A DNA stretch of 34,765 bases from Nitrospira sp. (GTDB lineage Bacteria; Nitrospirota; Nitrospiria; Nitrospirales; Nitrospiraceae): assembly GCA_024281365.1 (NCBI GenBank), contig JAMXAU010000009.1, positions 1 through 34,765 of the forward strand. The letters are read 5' to 3'. Each line of letters opens with the position of its first letter. Positions within the stretch are counted from its first letter, which is position 1. Positions 17,287 through 25,820 of this stretch are shown here, piece after piece. The notes under the pieces are model-generated. The model was not told the origin of the DNA and did no database searches. It saw only the letters and a list, made by a program, of their open reading frames with translations. Position numbers and translations under genes: made by a program.

Positions 17287-17440
17287 TACGACTCCTTTTG
17301 TCTTGAGAGGTTTGGGTGTATGGCCGCAGTCTTGCGGGAGAGGCGCGATCGGTAAACCACGCGCACCCGCCAGGGATGCGCACACTCGCCTAATAGAGTG
17401 GTGCTTGAGGACCCCAGTGTAAACCAGCGAGATCTGGGTC
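17062..17440. repeat. Tandem duplication, copy B
   Basis: Probably the parental copy: here the repeat runs without disruption into the intact 3' end of the small basic protein gene, whereas copy A carries only a damaged tail of it. Confidence 0.88.
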
Positions 17441-17575
17441 TTCACCTTCTTGGGCTGGACGGTCCGGCTTGTTCGCCTTCCGCTCCACGCGGCGCGCTTC
17501 TTTGTCGCGCTGCTTCTGTTGACGTGATTTTTCTCGGTCTCTCTTGGCGGCTGTAGTTTTTCCTGGTCCTCCGAT
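17390..17575 (-). CDS. Small basic protein with no canonical start codon
   Basis: A 61-residue, very basic frame (GGPGKTTAAKRDREKSR... ending in GPQAPLY). AAAGGAGG lies 5 nt before an ATC (complement of 17573-17575), exactly where a start should be. Going upstream in frame to the first stop there is no ATG, GTG or TTG. Either ATC is used as a rare start, or the start codon has mutated, or there is a base error. The composition (long Lys/Arg/Glu/Gln helix, then an acidic and aromatic tail) looks like a real conserved small protein. No family name is assigned. Confidence 0.5.
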   Translation of the reverse strand: MGGPGKTTAAKRDREKSRQQKQRDKEARRVERKANKPDRPAQEGEDPDLAGLHWGPQAPLY

Positions 17576-17613
17576 GATGTCCTCCTTTCGGGTGCGATGT
17601 ACTGATGTTCGAG

Positions 17614-17883
17614 TTACGACGAAGCGGGATTCCGTTTACGGCCAGACGCAGATCGCTTGGCACCTGGCCCTGAGCGCCCATCCTGCTGTTGAGAGCGGGA
17701 CACTGTATCGGGACTCAATCCTTGACTGGCGGCTGATGTAATTTGACGACGAAGGTCTTCAATCGAGGTTGCCGATGATAATCCTGCCGGATCTTGAAGC
17801 CCGAGCTTCTCCCACCGCACCTTGGTACGAAGTACGATTCGCCGCCGCTTATTCGGGGATTTCGTTCCCCATGATGTTTTCAT
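17614..17883 (-). CDS. Small basic protein of unknown function
   Basis: An 89-residue product from ATG 17883, with GGAG five nt upstream. It has a basic N terminus (KTSWGTKSPNKRRRIVLR) and a middle part suggesting a short helix pair (SIEDLRRQITSAASQG). The tail is Ser/Gly/Arg/Lys-rich, probably disordered, and could bind nucleic acid. It is part of the minus-strand run of small genes between 16.5 and 18.3 kb. No family recognised. Confidence 0.6.
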   Translation of the reverse strand: MKTSWGTKSPNKRRRIVLRTKVRWEKLGLQDPAGLSSATSIEDLRRQITSAASQGLSPDTVSRSQQQDGRSGPGAKRSASGRKRNPASS

Positions 17884-17940
17884 GCTAGCTCCATGTGACA
17901 CGTTCATGTGCAAATCGGTGGCTCGATCTCTGCTTGACCA

Positions 17941-18243
17941 TCAGCGAGTCTTTACACGGGACGCAGGTACCTTTTCGGTCGCAGCTACAAACCGATCTTC
18001 CGGAAGAGCGGCTCGGAGCCGGTCAGTGAGAGATCGCCGATACAGTTCAGATTCACGACCGATCAGAACTAACTGATTGGTGTCGATCAGAACATTCAGA
18101 TATTGTTCTGGAACCAGCAATCGGGTCCCACCTTCCACCTTGACGCGATACTGCGTTTTTCCGTCGGGGTTACGCTCCGATCCGGAGACGATCTCTGTGA
18201 GTCCGTCGATAATTCCTTCGTAGGCTTCCGATCGATGACGCAC
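17941..18243 (-). CDS. Small protein with SH3-like barrel pattern
   Basis: A 100-residue product from GTG 18243. The sequence VRHRSEAYEGIIDGLTEIV, then QYRVKVEGGTRLLVPEQYL, is a beta-rich pattern like small SH3/KOW-type domains. The frame stays open and protein-like for about 24 more codons upstream (EHWVRIPNGTR) with no ATG, GTG or TTG before a stop, so the natural start may be lost or non-canonical. No Shine-Dalgarno is seen at the GTG. Function unknown. Confidence 0.5.
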   Translation of the reverse strand: MRHRSEAYEGIIDGLTEIVSGSERNPDGKTQYRVKVEGGTRLLVPEQYLNVLIDTNQLVLIGRESELYRRSLTDRLRAALPEDRFVAATEKVPASRVKTR

Positions 18244-18486
18244 TCGTGTGCCGTTCGGAATGCGGACCCAATGCTCTGCGGGTGCTGGTCGGTTATTGCT
18301 CGCTGTTTGGTGAATCTAGGATGAAGCAATCGCCCTGCTGAGGGTAAACAGACATGACGGACTGGGTGGTATCCAAGTCTGTTGGGTGGATATGAGGAAG
18401 GTAGAGATTACCACAGCCACCCTCAGGCGATGGCCATAGCAGAACTCTTGGCGAGCAAGACTGACGGGTCTCCCGCCCTATGATCT

Positions 18487-18612
18487 TCAACCATGTGCAC
18501 CCCTCAGTAAACCTGCGCTTATCAGTGCAATGAGGACGATTCCAATCAGAAACGCTGCATCCAGGAATGCCCATCCTGGCTTTGGATTGTAACTCATCGA
18601 GTATGTGTACAT
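18487..18612 (-). CDS. 41-residue single-helix membrane peptide
   Basis: A short minus-strand frame, ATG at 18612 (or the internal ATG at 18597). It encodes MYTYSMSYNPKPGWAF, then a strongly hydrophobic helix (AAFLIGIVLIALISAGLL), and ends RGAHG. AAGGAGG lies about 16 nt upstream, somewhat far. A longer overlapping frame (18293-18619) uses the better-spaced ATG but encodes an unlikely protein. The hydrophobic profile supports the short frame as real. Confidence 0.45.
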   Translation of the reverse strand: MYTYSMSYNPKPGWAFLDAAFLIGIVLIALISAGLLRGAHG

Positions 18613-18787
18613 CACGCATGGTGGGTGCCCTCCTTGCTTGATGGGGACATGGGTGTGATTCAGGGTGTGTGGATCGTCCTCCGTATTTGTTAAATTCTAA
18701 AAACTCGAATGTCTTTTCTCCATCGCTCAGAGCATGGAATTACTGTCTACATCGATTGGTTGAGGAGGGGCTGGTTGAACGGCGAGG

Positions 18788-19519
18788 TTACTGTCGTCGA
18801 AGATACGCAATGACGGCTTCAACACGTCCGTCGACCGACAGCTTCTGATAGATGTGATGCAAGTGTGTCTTCACAGTATCGACGGAGACGCACAGGTGAT
18901 CGGCAATTTCCTTATTGCTTTCACCGACTGCCGCACAAGCCAATATTTGGCGTTCACGGTCGCTCAGAGTGGAGAGCTCCATGGCGTCGCCGTCATGGGG
19001 GTGTCGTAACGAGCCAGGAACATTAGGCATAAAACGGTCCGGCAGTATCGGGGACAGAACCTGCCGGCTATTTGCCGTTGACCGGAGGATGCGTAGGAAG
19101 TCCGTCCAATCGGTATCTTTGAGGATGTATCCAACGGCACCAGCCTTCATCGCGGCCACGATCCGCGCGTCTTCATCGTATCGAGCTAAGAGGAGGACTC
19201 GCATCCTGGGATGGTGCTTGTGGAGGAGGTGTGTGACTGATGTAGCGTCAAGATGCTGCATATCCACGTCGAGTAACACGATGTCAGGTCGGTGTGCCAT
19301 CGCAAGCCGACAGACTTCTTGTGCATCGGACGCCTCAAGGACGGCAGCAATATCACGCTCCTTCTTCAGCAGGAGGTGCAGACTCTGTCTGAATAGGCGC
19401 TGTGCTTCAGTGAGCAGCACACGGATGGATCCTGACGATACTCCATGTTCCGAATGAGCATGGACGGCTCTCTCGCGATGGTTCGACGTAGAATTTCCCC
19501 TCCCTTCATGGTGGACCAC
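18788..19519 (-). CDS. NarL/FixJ-type response regulator (orphan)
   Basis: A 243-residue protein with an N-terminal receiver domain (IRVLLTEAQRLFRQSL; phosphoacceptor Asp in IVLLDVDM; conserved Lys in YILKD) and a C-terminal LuxR-type helix-turn-helix (LSDRERQILACAAVGESNKE, then TVKTHLHHIYQKL). The start GTG 19519 leaves about 30 extra residues before the receiver; the true start may differ, because an AAGGGAGGGG sits just inside. It should bind DNA once phosphorylated. No sensor kinase gene lies in the window. Confidence 0.9.
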   Translation of the reverse strand: MVHHEGRGNSTSNHRERAVHAHSEHGVSSGSIRVLLTEAQRLFRQSLHLLLKKERDIAAVLEASDAQEVCRLAMAHRPDIVLLDVDMQHLDATSVTHLLHKHHPRMRVLLLARYDEDARIVAAMKAGAVGYILKDTDWTDFLRILRSTANSRQVLSPILPDRFMPNVPGSLRHPHDGDAMELSTLSDRERQILACAAVGESNKEIADHLCVSVDTVKTHLHHIYQKLSVDGRVEAVIAYLRRQ

Positions 19520-19840
19520 AGAAGCACAAGGGTGGAAGGTTTCGTATCAGGCACACAAAAGCACGATGTGACGTGACCGATAATTCAATGAAAGGAATAA
19601 TACGAGAGAACGGCGAGGGAGACCAAATGTGACCAGACCTGTTCGCTCGGTCTGCTGTTCTCTGGACACACATGAGGACCACCTCCTATTGGCTGAGGCG
19701 GTATCAACTTACACTCTACGCTCGGTGCAATATCCTGGTCAAGGCTCGGTCAGGGCATGTGATGGACTGGATTGCTGGGTGACTGCATGAAATTGGGAAA
19801 AGGTTGGCCGAATCAGCGGGGCCCGGTAGCATAGAGCGTC
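19520..19840. other. Divergent intergenic region
   Basis: About 320 bp between the divergently transcribed response regulator and nuclease genes; it should hold both promoters. No clear operator palindrome or -35/-10 pair could be assigned by eye. Confidence 0.4.
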
Positions 19841-20326
19841 ATGAGGCTCTCTTCCGCCATCGTGGGGATCTTACTGGTCGTGCCGGTCCAGGTCTTGGCC
19901 GGGACGGAGTTCGTCGCACGGGTGCTGACTGTGCATGAAGGGGACCGTCTGACGATTCACTATCAAGAGAGAAACCAGACGGTCGCTCTTCGCGATGTGG
20001 ATTGCCCTGAGCTGAAACAACCTTACGGGAAGCAAGCGAAACATGCAGCGGCGGCGTACCTTGCCAATCGCGATGTCTTGGTGAGGGAGCTGAAAAAGGA
20101 TCAGCGGGGCCGTATGACAGCCGACATTTTACTCACGGATGGACGAAACATCGCCCATGAATTGGTCAAAGAGGGACTTGCCTGGGTCCAGCCTGGTGAA
20201 GTCCATGATCCAGTTCTTAAGGATATGGAAGAACTAGCCAGAGCCTCCAAGCACGGCCTGTGGTCTGAACCTGATCCCATCCCACCGTGGAAGTGGAAAC
20301 CCACTAAACCAGCTCGTCGCAATTAG
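19841..20326 (+). CDS. Secreted thermonuclease (SNase-domain) protein
   Basis: A 161-residue staphylococcal-nuclease-like protein with a signal peptide (SSAIVGILLVVPVQVLAG). The expected active-site residues are visible: Asp in HEGDRL, Arg/Asp/Glu in LRDVDCPEL and Arg in QRGRMTADI. GRNIAHELVKEGLAWV is the usual helix after the active site. It probably cleaves DNA or RNA with Ca2+ in the periplasm or outside the cell. The C terminus is Pro/Lys/Trp-rich. A copy of the dispersed repeat begins 55 nt after the stop. Confidence 0.9.
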   Translation: MRLSSAIVGILLVVPVQVLAGTEFVARVLTVHEGDRLTIHYQERNQTVALRDVDCPELKQPYGKQAKHAAAAYLANRDVLVRELKKDQRGRMTADILLTDGRNIAHELVKEGLAWVQPGEVHDPVLKDMEELARASKHGLWSEPDPIPPWKWKPTKPARRN

Positions 20327-20380
20327 AAAGAGAAAGAACCGAAGCGACTCTTCAGGTGAGTGACCTGTCGGGAGATATTC

Positions 20381-20718
20381 ACTCCCCATCTTCTGTGGAT
20401 AACTATGTGGGCAAGTTCTGTTTGTCAGGCAAGACGCAACGAGTAGCGCGCAAATCTATCAAAGTGCCCATTTTGTAGGCATCCGCTCTTGCGCCGATGT
20501 ACCACAAGGAATAGTGGTCTAAGTAGACATTCCTGATTTTCTTGCATATTCCTAGAAAAATACTTCGCTGTTATCCACTCAGTCAGGCTGACACCCATGC
20601 TATTCCCAGTCTACTGACTGGCTATCCACAGGTTGTAAAGTTTTCTGGGGATGAGGTTCCCTGCAGCAGGAGCGCGGATTCATTTCTGTCAAGGGATGAG
20701 CCACAGAAAGATGGCTCT
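20381..20718. repeat. Dispersed ~338-bp intergenic element, copy 1
   Basis: Collinear with 29807-30143 and the same length to within about 1 nt. Shared blocks include ACTCCCCATCTTCTGTG, AGGAATAGTGGT, TATCCACAGGTTGT, TTTTCTGGGGATG and GAAAGATGGCTCT. DnaA-box-like 9-mers: TGTGGATAA (20394-20402, a perfect reverse TTATCCACA), TGTGGGCAA (20406-20414), TTATCCACT (20571-20579), CTATCCACA (20622-20630). A CCAGTC-TACT-GACTGG hairpin precedes the last box. No protein-coding frame is shared with copy 2. It could be a structured RNA, a DnaA-binding locus or a mobile-element remnant. Confidence 0.85.
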
Positions 20719-20938
20719 ATTTCGATCGGAAAAACAGTCTGTGCATCGGGTCTCTTGTCCATGTCCTACTTGGTGAAATCTGAGAGAGTTGTATACCTTT
20801 CGATATGGCGTAGGGGAGTCGTAGGAGTTCCATCCATTTCGAGAGGTGGCTCACAAGCCGACCGATATTTCTCATCGCTGGATCGAGCTGGTTATTGGAG
20901 TCGATTCTTTGAGTGGAGTGGCGTAATCTATCAGGCAT

Positions 20939-21439
20939 ATGGCGATTCCTGAGTTCATCAAGTCCCTTCGTGCAAAAATCGGAACGGACTTGTTGCAAGT
21001 GCCGACGGCGACGGTCATGGCCTATGATGACCGAGGGCGGTTGTTACTTGTCAAGGATATGGCATCAGGTTTGTGGGGGCCACCAAGCGGTATCGTTGAC
21101 CCCTACGAGCTGCCATCAGATACGGCGGTACGAGAGGTCTGGGAGGAAGCCGGGGTGTACGTCGAGCTCACACATATTCTTGGCGTCTTTGCGGGAAAGC
21201 CGTTCTCTGGTGTGTACCCGAACGGCGACCAGCTGTCAGTGGTGGCGACTGTTTTTGCAGCACAGCCAATTAGAGGCATCCCTCGAGCCGACCATGAGGA
21301 AACTTCTGACGCGAGGTTCTTTCATACGAACGAGATTGAGAAGCTATCCTGTTATCCCCATTTCCATGTAATCCGCCAGGCGGTTGGCCAGTCCCAACCC
21401 TACTTCAAACCGGCTACCTGGTGTCCTGAAACTCCATAA
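20939..21439 (+). CDS. Nudix hydrolase (first of two paralogues)
   Basis: A 166-residue protein with a complete Nudix box: G-x5-E-x7-REVWEEAG (GIVDPYELPSDTAV, then REVWEEAGV). The N-terminal MAIPEFIKSLRAKIGTD helix precedes the Nudix fold, and the pattern resembles the Nudix subgroup with an N-terminal helical extension. It hydrolyses a nucleoside-diphosphate-linked substrate with Mg2+; the substrate is unknown. The ATG has no strong Shine-Dalgarno. The paralogue at 22743 is closely similar along its whole length. Confidence 0.92.
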   Translation: MAIPEFIKSLRAKIGTDLLQVPTATVMAYDDRGRLLLVKDMASGLWGPPSGIVDPYELPSDTAVREVWEEAGVYVELTHILGVFAGKPFSGVYPNGDQLSVVATVFAAQPIRGIPRADHEETSDARFFHTNEIEKLSCYPHFHVIRQAVGQSQPYFKPATWCPETP

Positions 21440-21577
21440 GCGGTCTTGTGATTTTTTGAGCATTGTGCAGCTGTTTTCGTACAGAGCAGTTATGGCGCGG
21501 CACATTCGTGTTCAGGAGGGAAAAAGGATGAAGCGAGTGGCCGCCAGGAAGTGAAAGCGGCAGAGACCTTGTTTGGC

Positions 21578-21880
21578 CTATGGTTCGTCTTTGGAGGATT
21601 CTTCGCTCTGTTTGAGCCAGAGTTCAAGCAGCCTGGTCTCGCGTTCAGATTGGGAAATGTGTTCCAGTGCGAAGGCACCGTTCAGGCGATCTTCATAGAA
21701 CGCCCGTTGTTTGGCGTAGGTTTTCTTAAAGGCTTCGGTCTTCAGAGTCTTCCAATTCGCATCGGAGATGCCAGCCTGGGACCGCAAGAGGTTGATCTCG
21801 ATGGCTTGGAAGGCAAAGACTTTCGCGAGCACCTTGATGACCGTGGCATTCGTCAGGAATCTGGGATTCTTTTCAGACAT
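21578..21880 (-). CDS. Small helical protein of unknown function
   Basis: A 100-residue product (MSEKNPRFLTNATVIKVL...), largely alpha-helical by composition with many charged residues and no Cys. No signal peptide or membrane helix. The ribosome-binding site is weak (GTTGAG). It sits downstream of the ferredoxin gene on the same strand, separated by a strong stem-loop, and between the two Nudix genes. No family recognised. Confidence 0.6.
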   Translation of the reverse strand: MSEKNPRFLTNATVIKVLAKVFAFQAIEINLLRSQAGISDANWKTLKTEAFKKTYAKQRAFYEDRLNGAFALEHISQSERETRLLELWLKQSEESSKDEP

Positions 21881-21963
21881 AACTCAACGCTGCAGTCCTG
21901 GCGGGGCACACAAGCCTGGACCGATGCTGTCTCTGCACCCTGCGGGCGATCCTGACTCACTCT

Positions 21964-21997
21964 GTGCCCTCGATAGGTCGAGACCTATTGAGGGCAC
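21964..21997. terminator. 15-bp stem-loop after the ferredoxin gene
   Basis: GTGCCCTCGATAGGT pairs with ACCTATTGAGGGCAC over 15 positions (one G-U) around a CGAG loop. It lies 51 nt after the ferredoxin stop, between two minus-strand genes. No T-run follows on either strand, so it may be an atypical terminator or an RNA-processing hairpin. Confidence 0.6.
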
Positions 21998-22047
21998 GAA
22001 GAGATATTAAACAGTCTGATCAAATCGGAACAGTGAAATGGAACCAC

Positions 22048-22742
<695 letters not shown>

Positions 22743-23252
22743 ATGGCGATTCCTGAGTTTATCAAAGCCCTTCGTGCAAAAGTCGGGACCTCGTTGTTGC
22801 ATGTCCCGACGGTGGCGGTCCTGGCCTATGCTGAACAGGGACGGATGTTGCTCGTCAAGGATAAGCCTTCAGGCTTGTGGGGGGCACCGAGCGGGATTGT
22901 CGACCCTCATGAGCTCCCATCAGACGCAGCAGTACGGGAAGTGTGGGAGGAGGCAGGGGTCTACGTCGAGCTCACACAGATCCTCGGTGTCTTCGCAGGG
23001 GAACGGTTCTCCGTAGTCTATCCGAACGGCGATCAGCTGTCAGGGGTGGAGACCGTATTTGCGGCGCGGGCCATCAGTGGAATACCACGAGCCGATCAGG
23101 AGGAAACCTCGGACGCGGGTTTCTTTGATTCTGGCGAAATTGAGCGTCTGACTTGTTATCCCCATTTTCTCGAGATCCACCGGGCTATTGGCCAAAACCC
23201 ACTTCAACCCTATTTCAAGCCGGCTACCTGGCGTCCTCCTGCAGGAGGGTGA
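22743..23252 (+). CDS. Nudix hydrolase (second of two paralogues)
   Basis: A 169-residue protein with the full Nudix box G-x5-E-x7-REVWEEAG (GIVDPHELPSDAAV, then REVWEEAGV). It matches the gene at 20939 nearly end to end, including the N-terminal MAIPEFIK and the C-terminal QPYFKPATW. The two copies lie 1.8 kb apart in the same orientation. Both keep the catalytic box, so both are probably active. Confidence 0.92.
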   Translation: MAIPEFIKALRAKVGTSLLHVPTVAVLAYAEQGRMLLVKDKPSGLWGAPSGIVDPHELPSDAAVREVWEEAGVYVELTQILGVFAGERFSVVYPNGDQLSGVETVFAARAISGIPRADQEETSDAGFFDSGEIERLTCYPHFLEIHRAIGQNPLQPYFKPATWRPPAGG

Positions 23253-23682
23253 AAAACTCTCCCAGCGTTGCTCTCGGGTCGCTTTCAGGCACATGCAAGG
23301 GGTTGGATAACACTCATGGCGGTGAACCTGCCAAACGGTGAAGCGTCGTTCGTTTGTGAGTTGTGAGATGCGAACTACGAGAGACAGGAGTCAGTGCTTC
23401 GTTTTGCGAACGTTGTGTCTTTTCTCTCGCACAGCAACTACGAATGGCGGAGGTCCGTATGAGCCCGATCAGGTTGTGGGGTTGAACTATGGGCTTGTCA
23501 GTTGTATGGTGCATCCAGATTTGGGTCTAGTCAGAGCGCATACGATATTGTGGTTTCAGTAAGGAAAAAGTTTTTGATCAACCCTGTTGTCCTGACTTTG
23601 GCTGGTGAATGACCTTCATTACACTGAGTTGAATAGGCAGTATCTCGGTATCTGTCCACCTTTTCACAAAGGAGTGTGTTCT
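23253..23682. other. Intergenic stretch with no supported gene
   Basis: About 430 bp. Short open frames on both strands lack recognisable motifs or ribosome-binding sites. The promoter of the coiled-coil protein gene should lie in its right end. Confidence 0.4.
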
Positions 23683-23946
23683 ATGGCAGAGGTTAAGGAG
23701 CAGATCACGAAGGCCCTCGAACATTTCAAGCAGCAACGCGATGAACTACAAGTACAGTTGCATCTCGCGAAGGCGGAGGCAAAGGACGAATGGGCTCGCC
23801 TGGAGACTCAATGGGACGAGATAAAGCCAAAGCTTGAGGCGGCCAGGGATGAGGTGGGGAAAACGGCGGTGTCCGTCGGCGATGCGCTGAACCAGGCGAT
23901 CGACGAGCTGAAGAAGGGGTATGAGCGGCTGCGGAGCCGACTCTAA
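23683..23946 (+). CDS. Small coiled-coil protein
   Basis: An 87-residue product from ATG 23683 (AAAGGAG nine nt upstream). Almost entirely charged helical heptads (EQITKALEHFKQQRDELQ... ending YERLRSRL). It resembles small stress-associated coiled-coil proteins of the sll1863 type, but that link is weak. No signal peptide. It converges with the OmpA-type gene. Confidence 0.75.
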   Translation: MAEVKEQITKALEHFKQQRDELQVQLHLAKAEAKDEWARLETQWDEIKPKLEAARDEVGKTAVSVGDALNQAIDELKKGYERLRSRL

Positions 23947-24068
23947 CGGAGGTGGTATCGGGATAGCAGCAACGTCACGCTGCGGCAGATTCTGCTGATC
24001 GGTCGTCGTCTCTGAGGGGTGGATCTCACCGCAATGCCCCACCCAAGACTGCCTGCTTTCCGATCAAC

Positions 24069-24095
24069 GATGGGTCACCGCTTGTGTGACCCATC
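24069..24095. terminator. Hairpin overlapping the OmpA-type stop codon
   Basis: GATGGGTCAC and GTGACCCATC form a perfect 10-bp stem around a 7-nt loop, between two convergent genes. It overlaps the last codons and the stop of the minus-strand gene. The plus-strand side is followed by T-rich sequence (TTGTGGTTTCTT), so it may end transcription from the left. Confidence 0.55.
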
Positions 24096-25820
24096 TTGTG
24101 GTTTCTTGCCGACTTGGGTTTTCCCTTCACCTACTGCAATTCCTGATTCCGATGTCTGGGTAATCACGATTTCCAATCGCCGGTTCTTGCTCCGGCCCTT
24201 GTCCGTATCATTCGTCGTGATCGGTTTACTATCGCCATAGCCCACGGCCTTGACTCGGTCGTTCTGCAGTCCTCCGTTGATCAGCACTTGCACGGCATAG
24301 TCAGCCCGGGCGCGCGAGAGTTCCTGATTATCCCGAAAGCCCTTTCGAAGGTCGGATCGGAATAGGGTATTGTCGGTATGTCCCGCCACCTCGATCCCCT
24401 GGTACCGGGATCCGTGCAGGACGGCGCCGATCCGTTCGAGTAAGGAAGTGCCTCCGAGGGTCACGGTCGCGTCACCTGTGGAGAAGAGGTCGCTATTGGC
24501 CAGCGCCAGGGTCAACTTATTCCCGCGCTGTCTCACTGTGACCGTGCCCTTCTTTAGCTCTGGTTGGAGCAGACCTGTCAGGCTCTCACTGATTTTGCGG
24601 AGGTCGCTATTTCCGATGAGCGTGAGCGTTTCTTCCTCATCAGTGGCGTCGGCGTTGGGCCCGAGCAAGGTCGTTGCGGAAAGTGTCTGATCGATCGACT
24701 GAAGCGACAGGGCAGGAGGAGCTTCCTCTTGTGTGGCCGCGGCGTCGGTCTGTTTTGATGCGTTGCTGTTGGCATTGGCGTTCAACTCAATATCCACGAG
24801 CATTTGTTTAGTGCGAGCGAGTTCTGCTTCTTTCGCCACGAGTTGCGGATTCACGTCGGCGAACTTTTGGCTGACTTGTTTCAGCTCGTCCTTTACCTGT
24901 GTCAGCTCCTGCTCCTTTTTCACGATCAGTTGTTCCGCGTCCGTGGCCCGGCGTTTGGCCTGGGCCAGTTCCTGTTCCCGTCCTGAAGACGCCATCTGTT
25001 GCTCGACCTCGGTCACCCGGCGCCTCGCCTGGGTCACTTCCTGTTCCTTCGCTGCCAGCTGTTGTTCAACTTCGGTGACGCGGCGCTTGGCTTGGGCCAC
25101 CTCCTGGTCTTTTTTTGCCGTCTGCTGTTCCGCGTCGCTGACGCGGCGTTTAATCTGGATCAGCTCCTGCTCTTTGCCCGCCGTTTGTTGCTCGGCCTCG
25201 TTGATGCGGCGTTTGGCCTGGTTCAGGTCCAGCTCTTTGTTGGCTGTCAGTTGTTCCGCCTCTGAGATGCGGCGCTTGGCTTGGGTGAGGTCCTGGTCTT
25301 TCTTAGCAGCCAATTGCTCAACTTCGGCGATACGGCGCTTGGCTTGAACCAGTTCCTGTCCCTTTGCGGTTGCCGCCATCTGTTGCTCCACTTCGGTCAC
25401 TCGGCGTTTGGCTTGATTCAGCTCTTCCGTTTGTGCGGCGAGGTCCTCACGAAATTTCTTGGAATTGTCGATCGCGTTCGACCGCAGGGTGGCGATTTCG
25501 GTGTCCTTGGCGTGGAGTTGCAGCACGAGCTCGCCAACGCGTTGCTTGAGCTCGTCGATTTTCTGCTTGGCCGCCAGGAGATTGTTCCTGGCCGCGCTTA
25601 GTTCGTCTGAGGACTGGCCGTCTGCCGTTCCCCGGAGTGCATCGTCCTCGACCCTGTAGGCCCGAGTGGGGTTTGAGTCAGATGTCTTTTGGAGACGATC
25701 CTGTTGAATATCTGAGGATGGATTCATAGCCATCAGTTGAGCAGCGGCAACCGAAACGGTAATAGTTCCGTAAAGCAGCGAAATGGAGAGCAGCGTACAG
25801 GTAGAGAGTTTCACAAGCAT
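24075..25820 (-). CDS. OmpA-family protein with long 21-residue coiled-coil repeats
   Basis: A 581-residue protein from ATG 25820, which directly precedes a signal peptide (LLSISLLYGTITVSVAAA) and has AGG eight nt upstream. A coiled-coil region covers about residues 75-350. Within it, about eight units of 21 residues (three heptads) repeat the pattern QAKRRVTEVEQQLAAKEQEV. The C-terminal ~120 residues are an OmpA/MotB peptidoglycan-binding domain (EVAGHTDN, SRARADYAVQVLINGG, VGYGDSKPI, GRSKNRRLEI). It is expected to be periplasmic, tying the cell wall to a rod-like spacer. It could be structural or part of an envelope machine. Confidence 0.9.
   Translation of the reverse strand: MLVKLSTCTLLSISLLYGTITVSVAAAQLMAMNPSSDIQQDRLQKTSDSNPTRAYRVEDDALRGTADGQSSDELSAARNNLLAAKQKIDELKQRVGELVLQLHAKDTEIATLRSNAIDNSKKFREDLAAQTEELNQAKRRVTEVEQQMAATAKGQELVQAKRRIAEVEQLAAKKDQDLTQAKRRISEAEQLTANKELDLNQAKRRINEAEQQTAGKEQELIQIKRRVSDAEQQTAKKDQEVAQAKRRVTEVEQQLAAKEQEVTQARRRVTEVEQQMASSGREQELAQAKRRATDAEQLIVKKEQELTQVKDELKQVSQKFADVNPQLVAKEAELARTKQMLVDIELNANANSNASKQTDAAATQEEAPPALSLQSIDQTLSATTLLGPNADATDEEETLTLIGNSDLRKISESLTGLLQPELKKGTVTVRQRGNKLTLALANSDLFSTGDATVTLGGTSLLERIGAVLHGSRYQGIEVAGHTDNTLFRSDLRKGFRDNQELSRARADYAVQVLINGGLQNDRVKAVGYGDSKPITTNDTDKGRSKNRRLEIVITQTSESGIAVGEGKTQVGKKPQDGSHKR
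24900..25415. repeat. Tandem 63-bp coding repeats
   Basis: About eight imperfect in-frame copies of a 63-bp unit encode the 21-residue coiled-coil repeat of the OmpA-type protein. Spacing is regular apart from two units with a 2-residue or similar insertion (TAKG, SSGR), which suggests growth by unequal recombination or slippage. Confidence 0.85.

Noticed and set aside
18293-18619. 108-codon minus-strand frame with a well-placed AAGGAGG
   Set aside because: The product is rich in Cys, Arg, Pro and His in a way typical of off-frame reading; the overlapping 41-residue membrane peptide reads better.
20542-20952. 136-codon plus-strand frame ahead of the first Nudix gene
   Set aside because: It starts inside the dispersed noncoding element and its product is not matched in copy 2 of that element.
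24733-25347. 204-codon plus-strand frame rich in Ser and Cys
   Set aside because: It is the antisense of the coiled-coil repeats of the OmpA-type gene.
24900-25415. Regular repeats considered as a CRISPR array
   Set aside because: The repeats are in frame, 63 bp without unique spacers, and encode coiled-coil heptads.
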